Positions 43,514 to 51,983 of a stretch of DNA of 52,035 nt are shown piece by piece. The notes beneath the pieces were generated by a model, which searched no databases, was not told the DNA's origin, and saw only the letters and a program-made list of their open reading frames with translations. The stretch spans positions 1-52,035 of the forward strand of contig NZ_JADEUF010000012.1 of the NCBI RefSeq assembly GCF_015163655.1. Direction: 5' to 3'. A program made the position numbers and the translations under genes. Each line of letters starts with the position of its first letter. Within the stretch, counting starts at the first letter, position 1. This DNA comes from Xenorhabdus griffiniae. Lineage in GTDB: Bacteria; Pseudomonadota; Gammaproteobacteria; Enterobacterales; Enterobacteriaceae.

Positions 43514-44395
43514 ATGGATCAAACCAACATCATTCGAGACTTGCTGCATTGGGTGGATAATAATCTGGATCGTCCATTGTCTCTTGATAACGTTGCAGCA
43601 AAAGCCGGTTACTCCAAATGGCACTTGCAGCGCATGTTTAAGGACGTAACAGGCCAGGCAATAGGTTCTTATATTCGTGCGAGAAGATTATCCAGGGCTG
43701 CCGTTGCATTACGTTTAACCAGCCGTCCAATCTTGGACATTGCCTTGCAATATCGTTTTGATTCTCAACAAACTTTCACAAGAGCTTTTAAAAAACAGTT
43801 TGACCGAACGCCAGCAGCCTATCGTCGCAGCGAAGAATGGTGCGCAAAAGGAATACATCCTCCTATCTTGCTGGATAACAAACCGTTGCCAGAGCATAAA
43901 TTTGTCACGTTGGAAGAGAAATCACTTATCGGTACTGAGCACACTTGCAGTTACACACTTGAGCAGTGGTCAGAAGATTGCAAGAATATGCGTCATGATT
44001 TTTGGGTTAACTATCTACAGAATGTTGAAGTATTACCACCGAGACTTTATGGATTACACCATACGACCCCTTGTGTGGAGAGTGAAGATGAACAGACCGT
44101 ATTCTATACCACAGCTGTAGAACCAGAATATGCGACCTTTGATAGCAAAAATAGCCATCCAGTCGTCTTGCCAAGTGGGGATTATATTTCATTCAGTTAT
44201 TTTGGTGATAAAGAGCAGTTACAAGAGTTTCTCTTTACAGTTTATGGCGTCTGTTTGCCTACACTAAACATAACTCGCAGAAAGGGATACGATGTCGAGC
44301 GATATTACCTCACCAATCTTGAATGGAAAAATCTTGGGGATGAGACACAAAATCATATTGTGGAATTTGAGTATCTCATCCCAATTGAACGTTAA
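43514..44395 (+). CDS. rob: AraC-family regulator Rob
   Basis: A 293-aa Rob protein: an N-terminal AraC DNA-binding domain (two HTH; SLDNVAAKAGYSKWHLQRMFK and YIRARRLSRAAVALRL nearly identical to E. coli) and a C-terminal GyrI-like ligand-binding domain (about residues 120-290, ending HIVEFEYLIPIER). In E. coli it activates the marA/soxS/rob regulon for antibiotic, solvent and superoxide resistance after binding bile acids or fatty acids. It overlaps the end of convergent gpmB by 4 bp. Confidence 0.97.
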   Translation: MDQTNIIRDLLHWVDNNLDRPLSLDNVAAKAGYSKWHLQRMFKDVTGQAIGSYIRARRLSRAAVALRLTSRPILDIALQYRFDSQQTFTRAFKKQFDRTPAAYRRSEEWCAKGIHPPILLDNKPLPEHKFVTLEEKSLIGTEHTCSYTLEQWSEDCKNMRHDFWVNYLQNVEVLPPRLYGLHHTTPCVESEDEQTVFYTTAVEPEYATFDSKNSHPVVLPSGDYISFSYFGDKEQLQEFLFTVYGVCLPTLNITRRKGYDVERYYLTNLEWKNLGDETQNHIVEFEYLIPIER

Positions 44396-45039
44396 CCTTG
44401 TAATTCATCCAAGGCGGGCATATCCAGATGAGTGATATCGCCCGTTGTTTCAACTATCCAACCTGGAGCCAGCCACGGGCTATCTTGATAATCCACCCGT
44501 GAGATGGAACAGTTTCTCAATCGTAGACGGCGTTCTGAGTTAGCGGGAAGACCCAGAATAGAGCAGATCAAACTGACGAGAGCTATTCCATGACTGACCA
44601 ACAGTGGACGACTACCCGCAGGCAGGTTAAGGCAATTTTCCAGTGCGGCCCGCATACGGGTAGACACTTCATCCATCGATTCACCTTCTGGGATCCGTCC
44701 ATTTGGTGTACCATCAACAAGACTTTTACGCCAGGATTCTTCTTTTGGTGTAAGGGAAGTTAGTTCGCGATTTTCCAGAACGCCCATATTTAACTCTCGC
44801 AGGCGTGGTTCCAGTATGATATCGCAGCCACAGGCTCTCGCGATGATTTCTGCTGTTTGGCGTGTCCGACCAAGGTCACTGGTGATAACATGGGTAATGT
44901 TTTCTGATTTAACTCTCTGCGCGACCAAGTGAGCTTGGCGCCGGCCAGTTTCGGTCAAAGGGCTGTCAGACTGCCCCTGAATACGATGAGCCACATTCCA
45001 TTCGGTTTCGCCATGACGAACAAGATAGACCTGTAACAT
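44392..45039 (-). CDS. gpmB: Phosphoglycerate mutase-like phosphatase GpmB (YtjC)
   Basis: A 215-aa histidine phosphatase. The catalytic LVRHGETEWN gives phospho-His9, and the second His lies in LLVSHGIALV; the spacing matches cofactor-dependent phosphoglycerate mutases, though the E. coli protein acts mainly as a phosphatase. Convergent with rob, divergent from yjjX with 54 bp between. Confidence 0.95.
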   Translation of the reverse strand: MLQVYLVRHGETEWNVAHRIQGQSDSPLTETGRRQAHLVAQRVKSENITHVITSDLGRTRQTAEIIARACGCDIILEPRLRELNMGVLENRELTSLTPKEESWRKSLVDGTPNGRIPEGESMDEVSTRMRAALENCLNLPAGSRPLLVSHGIALVSLICSILGLPANSERRLRLRNCSISRVDYQDSPWLAPGWIVETTGDITHLDMPALDELQG

Positions 45040-45093
45040 AGTTATTTTCCGTTATACTGCATCATGAAATAATTCAAAGGATAATTTATTTAT

Positions 45094-45621
45094 ATGTACC
45101 ACGTTATTGCAGCAACAACTAACCCTGCGAAGATAAAAGCGATTAGTCTTGCATTCGATGATGTTTTTGGCCCAGGCACCTACCACATAGAAGATGTTAA
45201 TGTAGACAGTAGTGTACCTCAGCAACCTATTGGTAATACTGAAACGCGTACAGGTGCCCGTCATCGGGTTATGGCTGCTCGCCAGGTTCGGCCAGAAGCT
45301 GATTTTTGGGTTGGCGTTGAAGCAGGAATTGAAGATGACATGACGTTTGCCTGGATGGTCGTTGAACATAAACAAATTCGGGGAGAATCGCGTTCTGCGA
45401 GTTTGATGTTGCCAGAAAAAGTCCTGGAAGGCATTCGTCAAGGACGCGAACTTGGCCATGAAATGGCGGATGTTACTGGCGTCGATAATATCAAGCAGAA
45501 AGGTGGTGCGATTGGCTTTTTTACCCATGGTATTCTGACGCGTACTAGCGTTTATCATCAAGCTCTGATACTGGCTCTTGTGCCTATCCATCATGAAATT
45601 TACAAAGAGTCGAATAACTAA
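45094..45621 (+). CDS. yjjX: Inosine/xanthosine triphosphatase YjjX
   Basis: A 175-aa house-cleaning NTPase that removes ITP/XTP. Signature stretches: [11 protein letters not shown] near the start (Ham1-like fold), the substrate loop [17 protein letters not shown], and the acidic [11 protein letters not shown] followed by FAWMVV. Lies between gpmB and trpR exactly as in E. coli. Confidence 0.95.
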   Translation: MYHVIAATTNPAKIKAISLAFDDVFGPGTYHIEDVNVDSSVPQQPIGNTETRTGARHRVMAARQVRPEADFWVGVEAGIEDDMTFAWMVVEHKQIRGESRSASLMLPEKVLEGIRQGRELGHEMADVTGVDNIKQKGGAIGFFTHGILTRTSVYHQALILALVPIHHEIYKESNN

Positions 45622-45643
45622 TCTTAACGGTATGTCGTTGTTT

Positions 45644-45666
45644 GGGGGCGCGATTAGACGGCCCCC
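45644..45666. other. GC-rich hairpin between yjjX and trpR
   Basis: GGGGGC (45644-45649) pairs with GCCCCC (45661-45666) across an 11-nt loop between the converging genes; T-rich DNA follows on + but not immediately. Weak terminator candidate. Confidence 0.4.
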
Positions 45667-45704
45667 GCTGCATTATTTAATTTGTTATTTTATCGTGGTT
45701 ATTG

Positions 45705-46028
45705 TCAATCAGTAATTAATTGATTTTCCAGCCATTTCTTAACATGAGCCGGTGCATTTTTTAAGCTATTGGAACCACGTGTAATTGTCGCAATACCAAC
45801 GCCCAGCTCATTTTTCAGTTCGCGCTGATTCATTTTCCCACGCATCAATTCCTGAATAATCCGAACCCGTGTTGATAAAGCGGTACGTTCATCGGGAGTC
45901 AATAATAGCTGCAAAATAGAATGTTGCAAATTTTGTTCAAATGCTATTTTTAACAACTCAACAAAAGCGAGCCAGTCATCACTATCTTCCGGGGAAAGTG
46001 CCGGATCAATCAAATGATTTTGTGCCAT
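45705..46028 (-). CDS. trpR: Trp operon repressor
   Basis: A 107-aa dimeric repressor that binds operators when loaded with L-tryptophan. The helix-turn-helix (QRELKNELGVGIATITRGSNSL) and the Trp-pocket ALSTRVRIIQELMRG match E. coli TrpR (108 aa). A trp operator directly upstream indicates autoregulation. Same strand as slt, 54 bp apart. Confidence 0.97.
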   Translation of the reverse strand: MAQNHLIDPALSPEDSDDWLAFVELLKIAFEQNLQHSILQLLLTPDERTALSTRVRIIQELMRGKMNQRELKNELGVGIATITRGSNSLKNAPAHVKKWLENQLITD

Positions 46029-46038
46029 AATTCACTAC

Positions 46039-46058
46039 CATACTATTCAACTAGTACA
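46039..46058 (-). promoter_or_regulatory. trp operator upstream of trpR
   Basis: The 20-bp palindrome CATACTATTCAACTAGTACA has one arm (AACTAGTACA) matching the consensus trp half-operator AACTAGTACG at 9 of 10 bases and the other at 7 of 10. It starts 11 bp before the trpR ATG, overlapping where the promoter should be. Confidence 0.8.
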
Positions 46059-46082
46059 ATAGCATACCATATTTATCTTAAA

Positions 46083-48002
46083 TTAATAACGTCTTTGCCA
46101 TTCCGCATTTGTCAGCACATTTGACATTTTCCCCATAAAATTATGGTAGAACATATCGTAGGCCAGAACATTTTTGACATAAGCGCGCGTTTCTGCAAAG
46201 GGAATGCTTTCTATAAAGGCGATGGGATCGATATTCCCGGCGGTATTAGCTAACCAACGTTCAACATTTGCAGGGCCGGCATTATAAGCGGCACTGGCAA
46301 GAATACGGTTATTTTCAAAACGCTGATAGACCGATTCCAGATAAGCAGTGCCAATTCTAATATTCGTAATCGGGTCCATTAATTGATTGCTGTTGACATA
46401 ACCCTGAATTTTCTCTTTTTTCACAGTATGTTCGGCAGTTTTTGGCATGATCTGCATTAATCCGCTAGCTCCTTTGGAAGAACGGGCCAGTGGGTTCCAG
46501 GCACTTTCCTGACGGGCAATTGCCATGGCATAACTTTGTGAAATATTTTTATCTGACGTGAAGTTTGCAAATTCGTTTTGCCATGCCATCGGGAAACGCT
46601 CTTCAAGGTGATCCCACATTTTTCCCGCAATGGTAGCTTGTACACTGAATGCGGGCCAGTGCTGCTCGAATGCATAACGAGCTAACTGTTCTTGTGTCAC
46701 GCGATCTTGCGAAGAAACCAGGAGGAGCCATTCTGAGCGAGCCAAATTATCCATATTCCAATACAGCAACTCTCGGATACGCTTAATTGCCGGCATATTG
46801 GCAATGGAGCGATCGGGTTTCTCTGATTTATTGATGGTCAATGGATAAGAAATATCTAATTTCTGGGCTGCCACCATGGGATAAAAACCACGATGTCCGG
46901 TCAGTTTATATAATATCGCATGGCCTTCTGCGTTTTTCCTTTGATTGATCAGAATAATAGCACGCCAATATTGCCACTCATCTTGTTGCAACGTTTTTTG
47001 CGGCAGCAACGAAATCCATCTTTCAAGCCCAGAAAGATCACCATCCCTCAATGCTAAACGAGCACGTCTCTCAATTAATTTGATAGAGTGTGAAGCGCGA
47101 ATAGTATCATCCCGCCATTTTGCCTGCTCTGGTGTAATGTCTCCCATCAATTGCCATGCGACGATATCTTTTAATTGCTGTCGTTCGTCGTTATGCATCT
47201 TTTGGGCGCGGACAAGTGTAGGAATGCTTATTCTGGCAAGTTCAGCATTTGTGCGGGCAAATCGAGAAAAGGTCGTTATGATAACCGAGCGGGTGAAGTC
47301 GGTTGGTGTGGCAGTTGTAGCAAATTGTTCAATTAACGCTGGATCTTGTTGCAGCTTCAGTAAATTCGTACTCAAGCTTTGATAAGACAACGGCAAGCGT
47401 TTGGCAAGATAGGTAACAAGTGTGGTGTTATTGGCTTTCATCGCCAATTCGATACGCTGTAAAATTAATTTTGCAGACAGGTATCCAGCTTGATCCCAGG
47501 CAGTGAGTAACTTATCGCAACTATCAGGTAATGAGTTGCCACTGAGCCAAATTTCTTTAGCCCCTTGCCAAGCGACTTGTTGGTGTCCTGTGGCCCATTG
47601 CGCAAAATAGTAATCACAGCGTTCGGCAACGGTAGTTGGCGGGTTGGGGCTGAATGTCAGGATGCCGCGCCAATCACTATTGTTTGCCAGTACATTGATA
47701 AATCGAGATGTTAGCGAACGTGCTGGTGGCAAGGTAGGGTGAGTATTAATAAAGTGCTGAACTTGCTCAGGCGTGGACGTTGCCAAATCCTGAGATAATT
47801 GACGATATTCGAGATAGGGATACAGGGGATAGTTTTTCAACGTTGGCATCAGACGCGCCACTTCCGCGCTATTTTTGTCATCCCATGCCTGCTTTATTGC
47901 TTGATATCGTTGACGTTGTGCATTCAGAGAATCGGCATGTGCCACTCCAGTAACAACAGAAACCATACACACAGCCGTAATGAAATGCTGCCACTTACTC
48001 AT
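46083..48002 (-). CDS. slt: Soluble lytic murein transglycosylase (Slt70)
   Basis: A 639-aa periplasmic exo-muramidase, near the 645 aa of E. coli. A signal peptide of about 24 residues ends VAHA-DS; the doughnut-like superhelical U/L domains follow (PLYPYLEYRQLSQDL), then the lysozyme-like catalytic domain from about residue 470 with the Glu in ARQESAWNP, SSKGASGLMQIMP and SAAYNAGPANVERWL. The start at 48002 (MSKWQHF) has AAGGGG upstream; an in-frame ATG at 48077 falls inside a MITE and is rejected. Confidence 0.97.
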   Translation of the reverse strand: MSKWQHFITAVCMVSVVTGVAHADSLNAQRQRYQAIKQAWDDKNSAEVARLMPTLKNYPLYPYLEYRQLSQDLATSTPEQVQHFINTHPTLPPARSLTSRFINVLANNSDWRGILTFSPNPPTTVAERCDYYFAQWATGHQQVAWQGAKEIWLSGNSLPDSCDKLLTAWDQAGYLSAKLILQRIELAMKANNTTLVTYLAKRLPLSYQSLSTNLLKLQQDPALIEQFATTATPTDFTRSVIITTFSRFARTNAELARISIPTLVRAQKMHNDERQQLKDIVAWQLMGDITPEQAKWRDDTIRASHSIKLIERRARLALRDGDLSGLERWISLLPQKTLQQDEWQYWRAIILINQRKNAEGHAILYKLTGHRGFYPMVAAQKLDISYPLTINKSEKPDRSIANMPAIKRIRELLYWNMDNLARSEWLLLVSSQDRVTQEQLARYAFEQHWPAFSVQATIAGKMWDHLEERFPMAWQNEFANFTSDKNISQSYAMAIARQESAWNPLARSSKGASGLMQIMPKTAEHTVKKEKIQGYVNSNQLMDPITNIRIGTAYLESVYQRFENNRILASAAYNAGPANVERWLANTAGNIDPIAFIESIPFAETRAYVKNVLAYDMFYHNFMGKMSNVLTNAEWQRRY

Positions 48003-48058
48003 TGCCACATACCCCTTCGGAAAACGACTCTCAGTGTCCAAATGAATTGTTAAGATGC

Positions 48059-48165
48059 TATACCAATCTAACTTCAAGATGCGTGTGATTTCTCCGCGCG
48101 AAGCGGGGGGAAATCAGGTTTCATATGGTCTTGTAAATTGCGCAACTTGAAGTTTCATGCGTATA
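48059..48165. repeat. Palindromic MITE-like element, copy D
   Basis: A 107-bp copy just upstream of slt: starts TATACCAATCTAACTTCAAG, central hairpin CTCCGCGCGAAGCGGGGGG (imperfect), ends CAACTTGAAGTTTCATGCGTATA-like. Ends and spacing match copies A and B. Confidence 0.8.
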
Positions 48166-48193
48166 TAAATAGCGTTTCAAAATGATAGGAATA

Positions 48194-48219
48194 TTCCTTA
48201 CCCCGCGCGGGGTAAGGAA
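48194..48219. repeat. Perfect 26-bp palindrome
   Basis: A loop-free inverted repeat made of TTCCTTACCCCGC and its exact complement GCGGGGTAAGGAA. It lies between copy D of the MITE and the toxin-antitoxin module. Too symmetric to be chance; it may be a protein-binding site, a terminator stem without T-run, or the end of a mobile element. Confidence 0.6.
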
Positions 48220-48514
48220 CTCCCACATCTGATACGCTCAGTATTATGAAAACCTATTTATAATTATAATCATATTATTGATATGAGTTATTACAATTGT
48301 CATACCAAATGGAAAACGCTAAAAAAGTGTTATTTTATAAGTGGATAGATAAAATACACCATCCAGGTTCGATAAATACAAACGATTTTTTAATCAAAAG
48401 ACAAAATTTATTTGCTCCAGGTGTGCGAAATCCCAGCAGGAACTGCGGCATATTAACATTGAGACGCAATGAAGCCGGCACTAGAAAAGAGAAATCCGTA
48501 CGAGGCGGGTTGGG
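48220..48514 (+). other. Spacer with possible degraded coding sequence
   Basis: No intact gene is convincing between the palindrome and the toxin gene. A plus-strand frame at 48297-48530 (77 aa) ends within the toxin gene; its latter part (PSRNCGILTLRRNEAGTRKE), and an overlapping frame reading KPALEKRNPYEAGW, have the look of a decayed mobile-element gene tail, possibly the 3' end of an IS200/IS605-type tnpB. That resemblance is from memory and weak. Confidence 0.25.
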
Positions 48515-48865
48515 TTATTCGAAAAAATGATTTGCGCCAATCAATGAAATCAATCGAGTCAAAACCTCGTCCATCACATCAGATTCAGCTTCAGTTACAA
48601 ACTGAGATTTTCTGTCTTTCCATGACAATGTTTGAACCAAGCTTGCAGCAACAACGCTTGTTTTTGCCAGATTATTTACTGGCACTTCAGTCATTCCGCC
48701 ACGGATACTTGTACTAATTGGACATATAATGACTAACCCAGTTTTTTTATTGTATTCCTCACTTGAAAGAACAAGTGCCGGTCGGTACTTACCGTTCTCT
48801 TTTCCTTTAACGGGTTCAAAATCAAGGAAAATTATGTCATTTCTTTTAGGTAAGTAAGGCGACAT
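48515..48865 (-). CDS. mazF: MazF/PemK-family mRNA interferase toxin
   Basis: A 116-aa toxin of the MazF/PemK/ChpB endoribonuclease family. Landmarks: NDIIFLDFEPVKGKE in the first strand, YRPALVLSSEEYNKKTG (the RPA-V-S-xxYN signature, about residues 27-43), and ICPISTSIRGG. Its ATG shares a base with the antitoxin stop (TAATG), the classical toxin-antitoxin arrangement. It would stop growth by cutting mRNA when the antitoxin is lost (family knowledge). It is an insertion between slt and ettA. Confidence 0.85.
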   Translation of the reverse strand: MSPYLPKRNDIIFLDFEPVKGKENGKYRPALVLSSEEYNKKTGLVIICPISTSIRGGMTEVPVNNLAKTSVVAASLVQTLSWKDRKSQFVTEAESDVMDEVLTRLISLIGANHFFE

Positions 48866-49110
48866 TATGAACCTAACTCCGTGCTGGTCGTGATTGCTAA
48901 TTCATCCGCATGAGAATTATGCTCATTAATATCCGCAAGCAGCGCACTCTCAGAGAAGATTTTCCTTTTTCTCTTTGGGGTTAAAATAATTTTTCCAGAA
49001 TCAACCTGCATATCCAGCGCTTCACCGGTTTTCAGACCAACCTGATTGAGGATATGGGTAGGCATAATAATTCCTTGACTATTCCTCCCTTTTTTAATGG
49101 CAGTAGACAT
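48865..49110 (-). CDS. mazE: MazE-like antitoxin (AbrB/SpoVT fold)
   Basis: An 81-aa antitoxin. The N-terminal swapped-hairpin DNA-binding fold reads KGRNSQGIIMPTHILNQVG followed by DSGKIILTPKRKRK; the Ser/Glu/His-rich C-terminus would wrap the toxin. The start is ATG 49110, seven bases after an optimal GGAGG; an in-frame ATG at 49122 overlaps that site and is rejected. Autoregulation of the operon is expected for the family; a TATAAA on - lies upstream of the gene. Confidence 0.85.
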   Translation of the reverse strand: MSTAIKKGRNSQGIIMPTHILNQVGLKTGEALDMQVDSGKIILTPKRKRKIFSESALLADINEHNSHADELAITTSTELGS

Positions 49111-49360
49111 ACAAACCTCCATAGTGAGTGTTTATACATAGCATATGACTTCTATCTGTGAGAATGACAAAGTGATTTGTTCAAAATTTGACACATCAAT
49201 TTCAGGCACTGGTATACATCGCCCAGCCAAAAATGACAAGGTGATAAAAAAGGCAGAACAGCGATTACAGTGAGAAAGATCCAACTTCCTCAGTTGGCAA
49301 GTTAAAAAGAAGTCGTACAATACCAGATCCATTAAGCAGATAATCAAAAGGTAAACTACA
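49111..49360. other. Spacer between mazE and ettA
   Basis: 250 bp holding the divergent promoters of the toxin-antitoxin operon and ettA. A 42-codon plus-strand ORF at 49145-49273 (starts MTSICENDK, ends KAEQRLQ) lacks a ribosome-binding site and resembles nothing I know; it may be a gene fragment brought with the insertion. Confidence 0.3.
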
Positions 49361-51028
49361 TTGGCCCAATATGTTTATAGTATGCATCGGGTAGGAAAAG
49401 TTGTTCCTCCTAAAAGGCATATTCTGAAAAATATTTCTCTGAGTTTTTTCCCTGGAGCAAAAATTGGTGTTCTCGGCCTCAATGGTGCTGGTAAATCTAC
49501 GTTACTGCGCATCATGGCGGGTATTGATAAAGATATTGAGGGAGAAGCACGTCCACAACCGGGTATTAAAATCGGCTATCTGCCGCAAGAACCTAAGCTT
49601 AATCTTGAACATACGGTTCGTGAAGCTGTGGAAGAAGCTGTTAGCGAAGTTAAAAATGCGTTGACTCGCCTGGATGAAGTTTATGCTGCTTATGCTGATC
49701 CAGATGCGGATTTCGATAAGCTGGCAAAAGAGCAAGGTGAACTGGAAGCGATTATCCAATCCCATGACGGCCACAATCTGGATAATCAGCTTGAGCGAGC
49801 GGCTGATGCTTTGCGTCTGCCTGCATGGGATGCGAAGATTGAACACTTGTCTGGTGGTGAACGCCGTCGTGTAGCAATTTGCCAGCTGTTGTTGGAAAAA
49901 CCAGACATGCTGCTGCTTGACGAACCCACTAACCACCTTGATGCTGAATCTGTCGCATGGCTGGAGCGCTTCCTGCACGATTATGAAGGCACAGTGGTTG
50001 CGATCACCCACGACCGTTACTTCCTGGATAACGTCGCTGGTTGGATCTTGGAGCTTGACCGTGGTGAAGGTATTCCGTGGGAAGGCAACTACTCTTCATG
50101 GCTGGAACAAAAAGATGCACGTCTGGCACAGGAAGCGGCGTCAGAAGCGGCTCGTCGTAAATCCATTGAGAAAGAACTTGAGTGGATCCGCCAAAATCCG
50201 AAAGGACGTCAGGCAAAAGGCAAGGCACGTTTAGCGCGCTTTGAAGAACTGAATAGTGTTGACTACCAGAAACGTAATGAAACCAGCGAATTGTTTATTC
50301 CGCCTGGCCCACGTTTGGGGGACAAGGTGTTGGAAGTCACTAATCTAACCAAGTCTTATGGTGATCGCGTACTGATCGACAACTTGAGTTTCTCTTTGCC
50401 AAAAGGGGCGATTGTTGGGATCATCGGCCCGAACGGTGCAGGTAAATCAACGCTGTTCCGTATGTTGTCCGGTCAGGAGCAGCCAGATTCTGGCTCAATT
50501 ACACTGGGTGAAACGGTTAAATTGGCTTCTGTTGAGCAGTTCCGCGATAGCATGGATGATAGCAAAACCGTTTGGGAAGAAGTTTCTGGCGGTCAAGACA
50601 TTATGCGCATTGGTAACTTTGAAATTCCGAGCCGTGCCTATGTGGGGCGCTTTAACTTCAAAGGCGTAGATCAAGGTAAGCGTGTTGGTGAATTGTCTGG
50701 TGGTGAGCGTGGCCGTCTGCATTTAGCTAAGTTGCTGCAAGTTGGCGGCAACATGTTACTGCTTGACGAACCAACTAACGATTTAGACGTCGAAACTTTG
50801 CGTGCATTGGAAAACGCCTTGTTGGAGTTCCCTGGCTGTGCGATGGTTATTTCCCATGACCGTTGGTTCCTTGACCGTATCGCGACACACATCATTGATT
50901 ATCAGGATGAAGGTAAAGTCACCTTCTTTGAAGGAAACTTCAGCGAATACGAAGATTACAAGAAGCGGACTATGGGGGCGGAAGCGCTGGAGCCTCACCG
51001 CATTAAATATAAAAAGATCAGTAAGTAA
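49361..51028 (+). CDS. ettA: Energy-dependent translational throttle protein EttA
   Basis: A 555-aa ABC-F protein that binds the ribosomal E site and gates entry into elongation according to ATP/ADP. Two ABC cassettes: first Walker A GLNGAGKST and LSGGERRR/LLLDEPTNHLD, second GPNGAGKST and LSGGERGR/LLLDEPTNDLD; the interdomain linker (PtIM, about 245-320) carries ELEWIRQNPKGRQAKGKARLARFEEL. The start codon is TTG at 49361 with AAAAGG upstream; the family protein begins MAQ. All motifs are intact, in contrast to the next gene. Confidence 0.97.
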   Translation: MAQYVYSMHRVGKVVPPKRHILKNISLSFFPGAKIGVLGLNGAGKSTLLRIMAGIDKDIEGEARPQPGIKIGYLPQEPKLNLEHTVREAVEEAVSEVKNALTRLDEVYAAYADPDADFDKLAKEQGELEAIIQSHDGHNLDNQLERAADALRLPAWDAKIEHLSGGERRRVAICQLLLEKPDMLLLDEPTNHLDAESVAWLERFLHDYEGTVVAITHDRYFLDNVAGWILELDRGEGIPWEGNYSSWLEQKDARLAQEAASEAARRKSIEKELEWIRQNPKGRQAKGKARLARFEELNSVDYQKRNETSELFIPPGPRLGDKVLEVTNLTKSYGDRVLIDNLSFSLPKGAIVGIIGPNGAGKSTLFRMLSGQEQPDSGSITLGETVKLASVEQFRDSMDDSKTVWEEVSGGQDIMRIGNFEIPSRAYVGRFNFKGVDQGKRVGELSGGERGRLHLAKLLQVGGNMLLLDEPTNDLDVETLRALENALLEFPGCAMVISHDRWFLDRIATHIIDYQDEGKVTFFEGNFSEYEDYKKRTMGAEALEPHRIKYKKISK

Positions 51029-51037
51029 GTCTGCCAG

Positions 51038-51067
51038 AAAAAACGGCCTGCTCGCAGGCCGTTTTTT
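51038..51067. terminator. Terminator of ettA
   Basis: AAAAAACGGCCTG (51038-51050) and CAGGCCGTTTTTT (51055-51067) form a perfect 13-bp stem with a CTCG loop; T-runs on both strands also allow it to end the minus-strand ABC gene. Confidence 0.92.
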
Positions 51068-51103
51068 GTTGCATGTAACTAACCCATTGTTACTACTGAG
51101 CGA

Positions 51104-51832
51104 TTACGACACTAAAACGCGTTGTTCCATTATGGATTCATAAGTCTTAGTTGCCTTTCCATATGCTAAAGTGATAACGCTATCCGCGTGTTTTATCAGG
51201 CGTCTGTCCTGAGAGGCAATGACAACCGTACCTTTCTGTTCATGGGCAATAAATTTAAAGATATTCATGAATGTCTGAAATGCCTGATCATCTAAATTGC
51301 GTGTTGGGTCATCTGCAAATAAATACTCAGGTCTTCTGACTATGGCTTTCGCCATTGCTGCCAATTGTTTCTCGTTTTCAGACAGTTCCCCTGGATAATA
51401 ACGGCTTTTATCGCCTAATTTCACAATATCCAGCGATTTTTGTGCGATTTTTTCGGCTTGCTCGCGAGCAAGTGACAATCCATAAGACGTTGATAATAAC
51501 AAGTTATCTAAGAGAGTGAGTTCACTAAATAAGTTGAAATCTTGGAAAATAAACCCGCTATTTTCATGATGAAACTTTCCTAACTCCACATCATTCATTA
51601 GTTTCAACTTGTTATTATTAATTAATACATCTCCTTGATCTGGTTGTAACATACCCGATGCAATCGACAATACCGTGCGGTTAGTCGATGCCTTCGGCCC
51701 TGTTATCAAAGTAATTTCACCTGGTATAATAGAAAATGTGATATTTGAAATCATTTCATGATTAACTGTTGCATCAGTTAAACCATATGAAATATTGATA
51801 ACCTCAATCGATTTAAATTGATTCAAGTTCAT
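51104..51832 (-). CDS. ABC-transporter ATPase-like protein with degenerate active site
   Basis: A 242-aa protein with the full fold of a LolD/MacB-type ABC ATPase (start ISYGLTDATVNHEMISNITF, Q-loop GFIFQDFNL with Q97, D-loop NLDD). Nearly all catalytic elements are changed: Walker A reads GPKASTNRT (residues 45-53) instead of G-x-x-G-x-G-K-S/T, so the essential Lys is Asn51 and two glycines are lost; the signature is LSENE (150-154) instead of LSGGE; Walker B is FADDP with Asp175 for the catalytic Glu; the switch His is Gln208 (ASQD). The frame is intact and full-length, so this is not simple decay. ATP hydrolysis is unlikely. No permease lies in the window; a divergent gene starts 152 bp away. 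Confidence 0.8.
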   Translation of the reverse strand: MNLNQFKSIEVINISYGLTDATVNHEMISNITFSIIPGEITLITGPKASTNRTVLSIASGMLQPDQGDVLINNNKLKLMNDVELGKFHHENSGFIFQDFNLFSELTLLDNLLLSTSYGLSLAREQAEKIAQKSLDIVKLGDKSRYYPGELSENEKQLAAMAKAIVRRPEYLFADDPTRNLDDQAFQTFMNIFKFIAHEQKGTVVIASQDRRLIKHADSVITLAYGKATKTYESIMEQRVLVS

Positions 51833-51983
51833 ATTCTCAACACAATTAGGTTAAAAGATTAAAGCTTTTTCCTTAAACATATGCTGTCTAAATTCATTCG
51901 CAATAACACTGATATCCTTATGGTATTATGTGAATAAAAATAGTCTATATGCGAAACATCTTCATCAAGGATATATTCATCTT
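51833..51983. promoter_or_regulatory. Divergent promoter region at the right edge
   Basis: 151 AT-rich bp between the degenerate ABC gene (-) and the partial gene (+). AAGGA at 51968-51972 is the ribosome-binding site of the partial gene. Promoters are not resolved. Confidence 0.4.

Noticed and set aside
45052-45594. 180-codon open frame on - opposite yjjX
   Set aside because: yjjX on + is a clear homologue with its own start; this frame is its mirror.
48003-48077. Longer slt start inside the MITE
   Set aside because: It gives 25 residues of repeat-derived sequence before a normal signal peptide.
49132-49347. 71-codon frame on - between mazE and ettA
   Set aside because: No ribosome-binding site, no homology I recognise, and it spans the expected promoter region.
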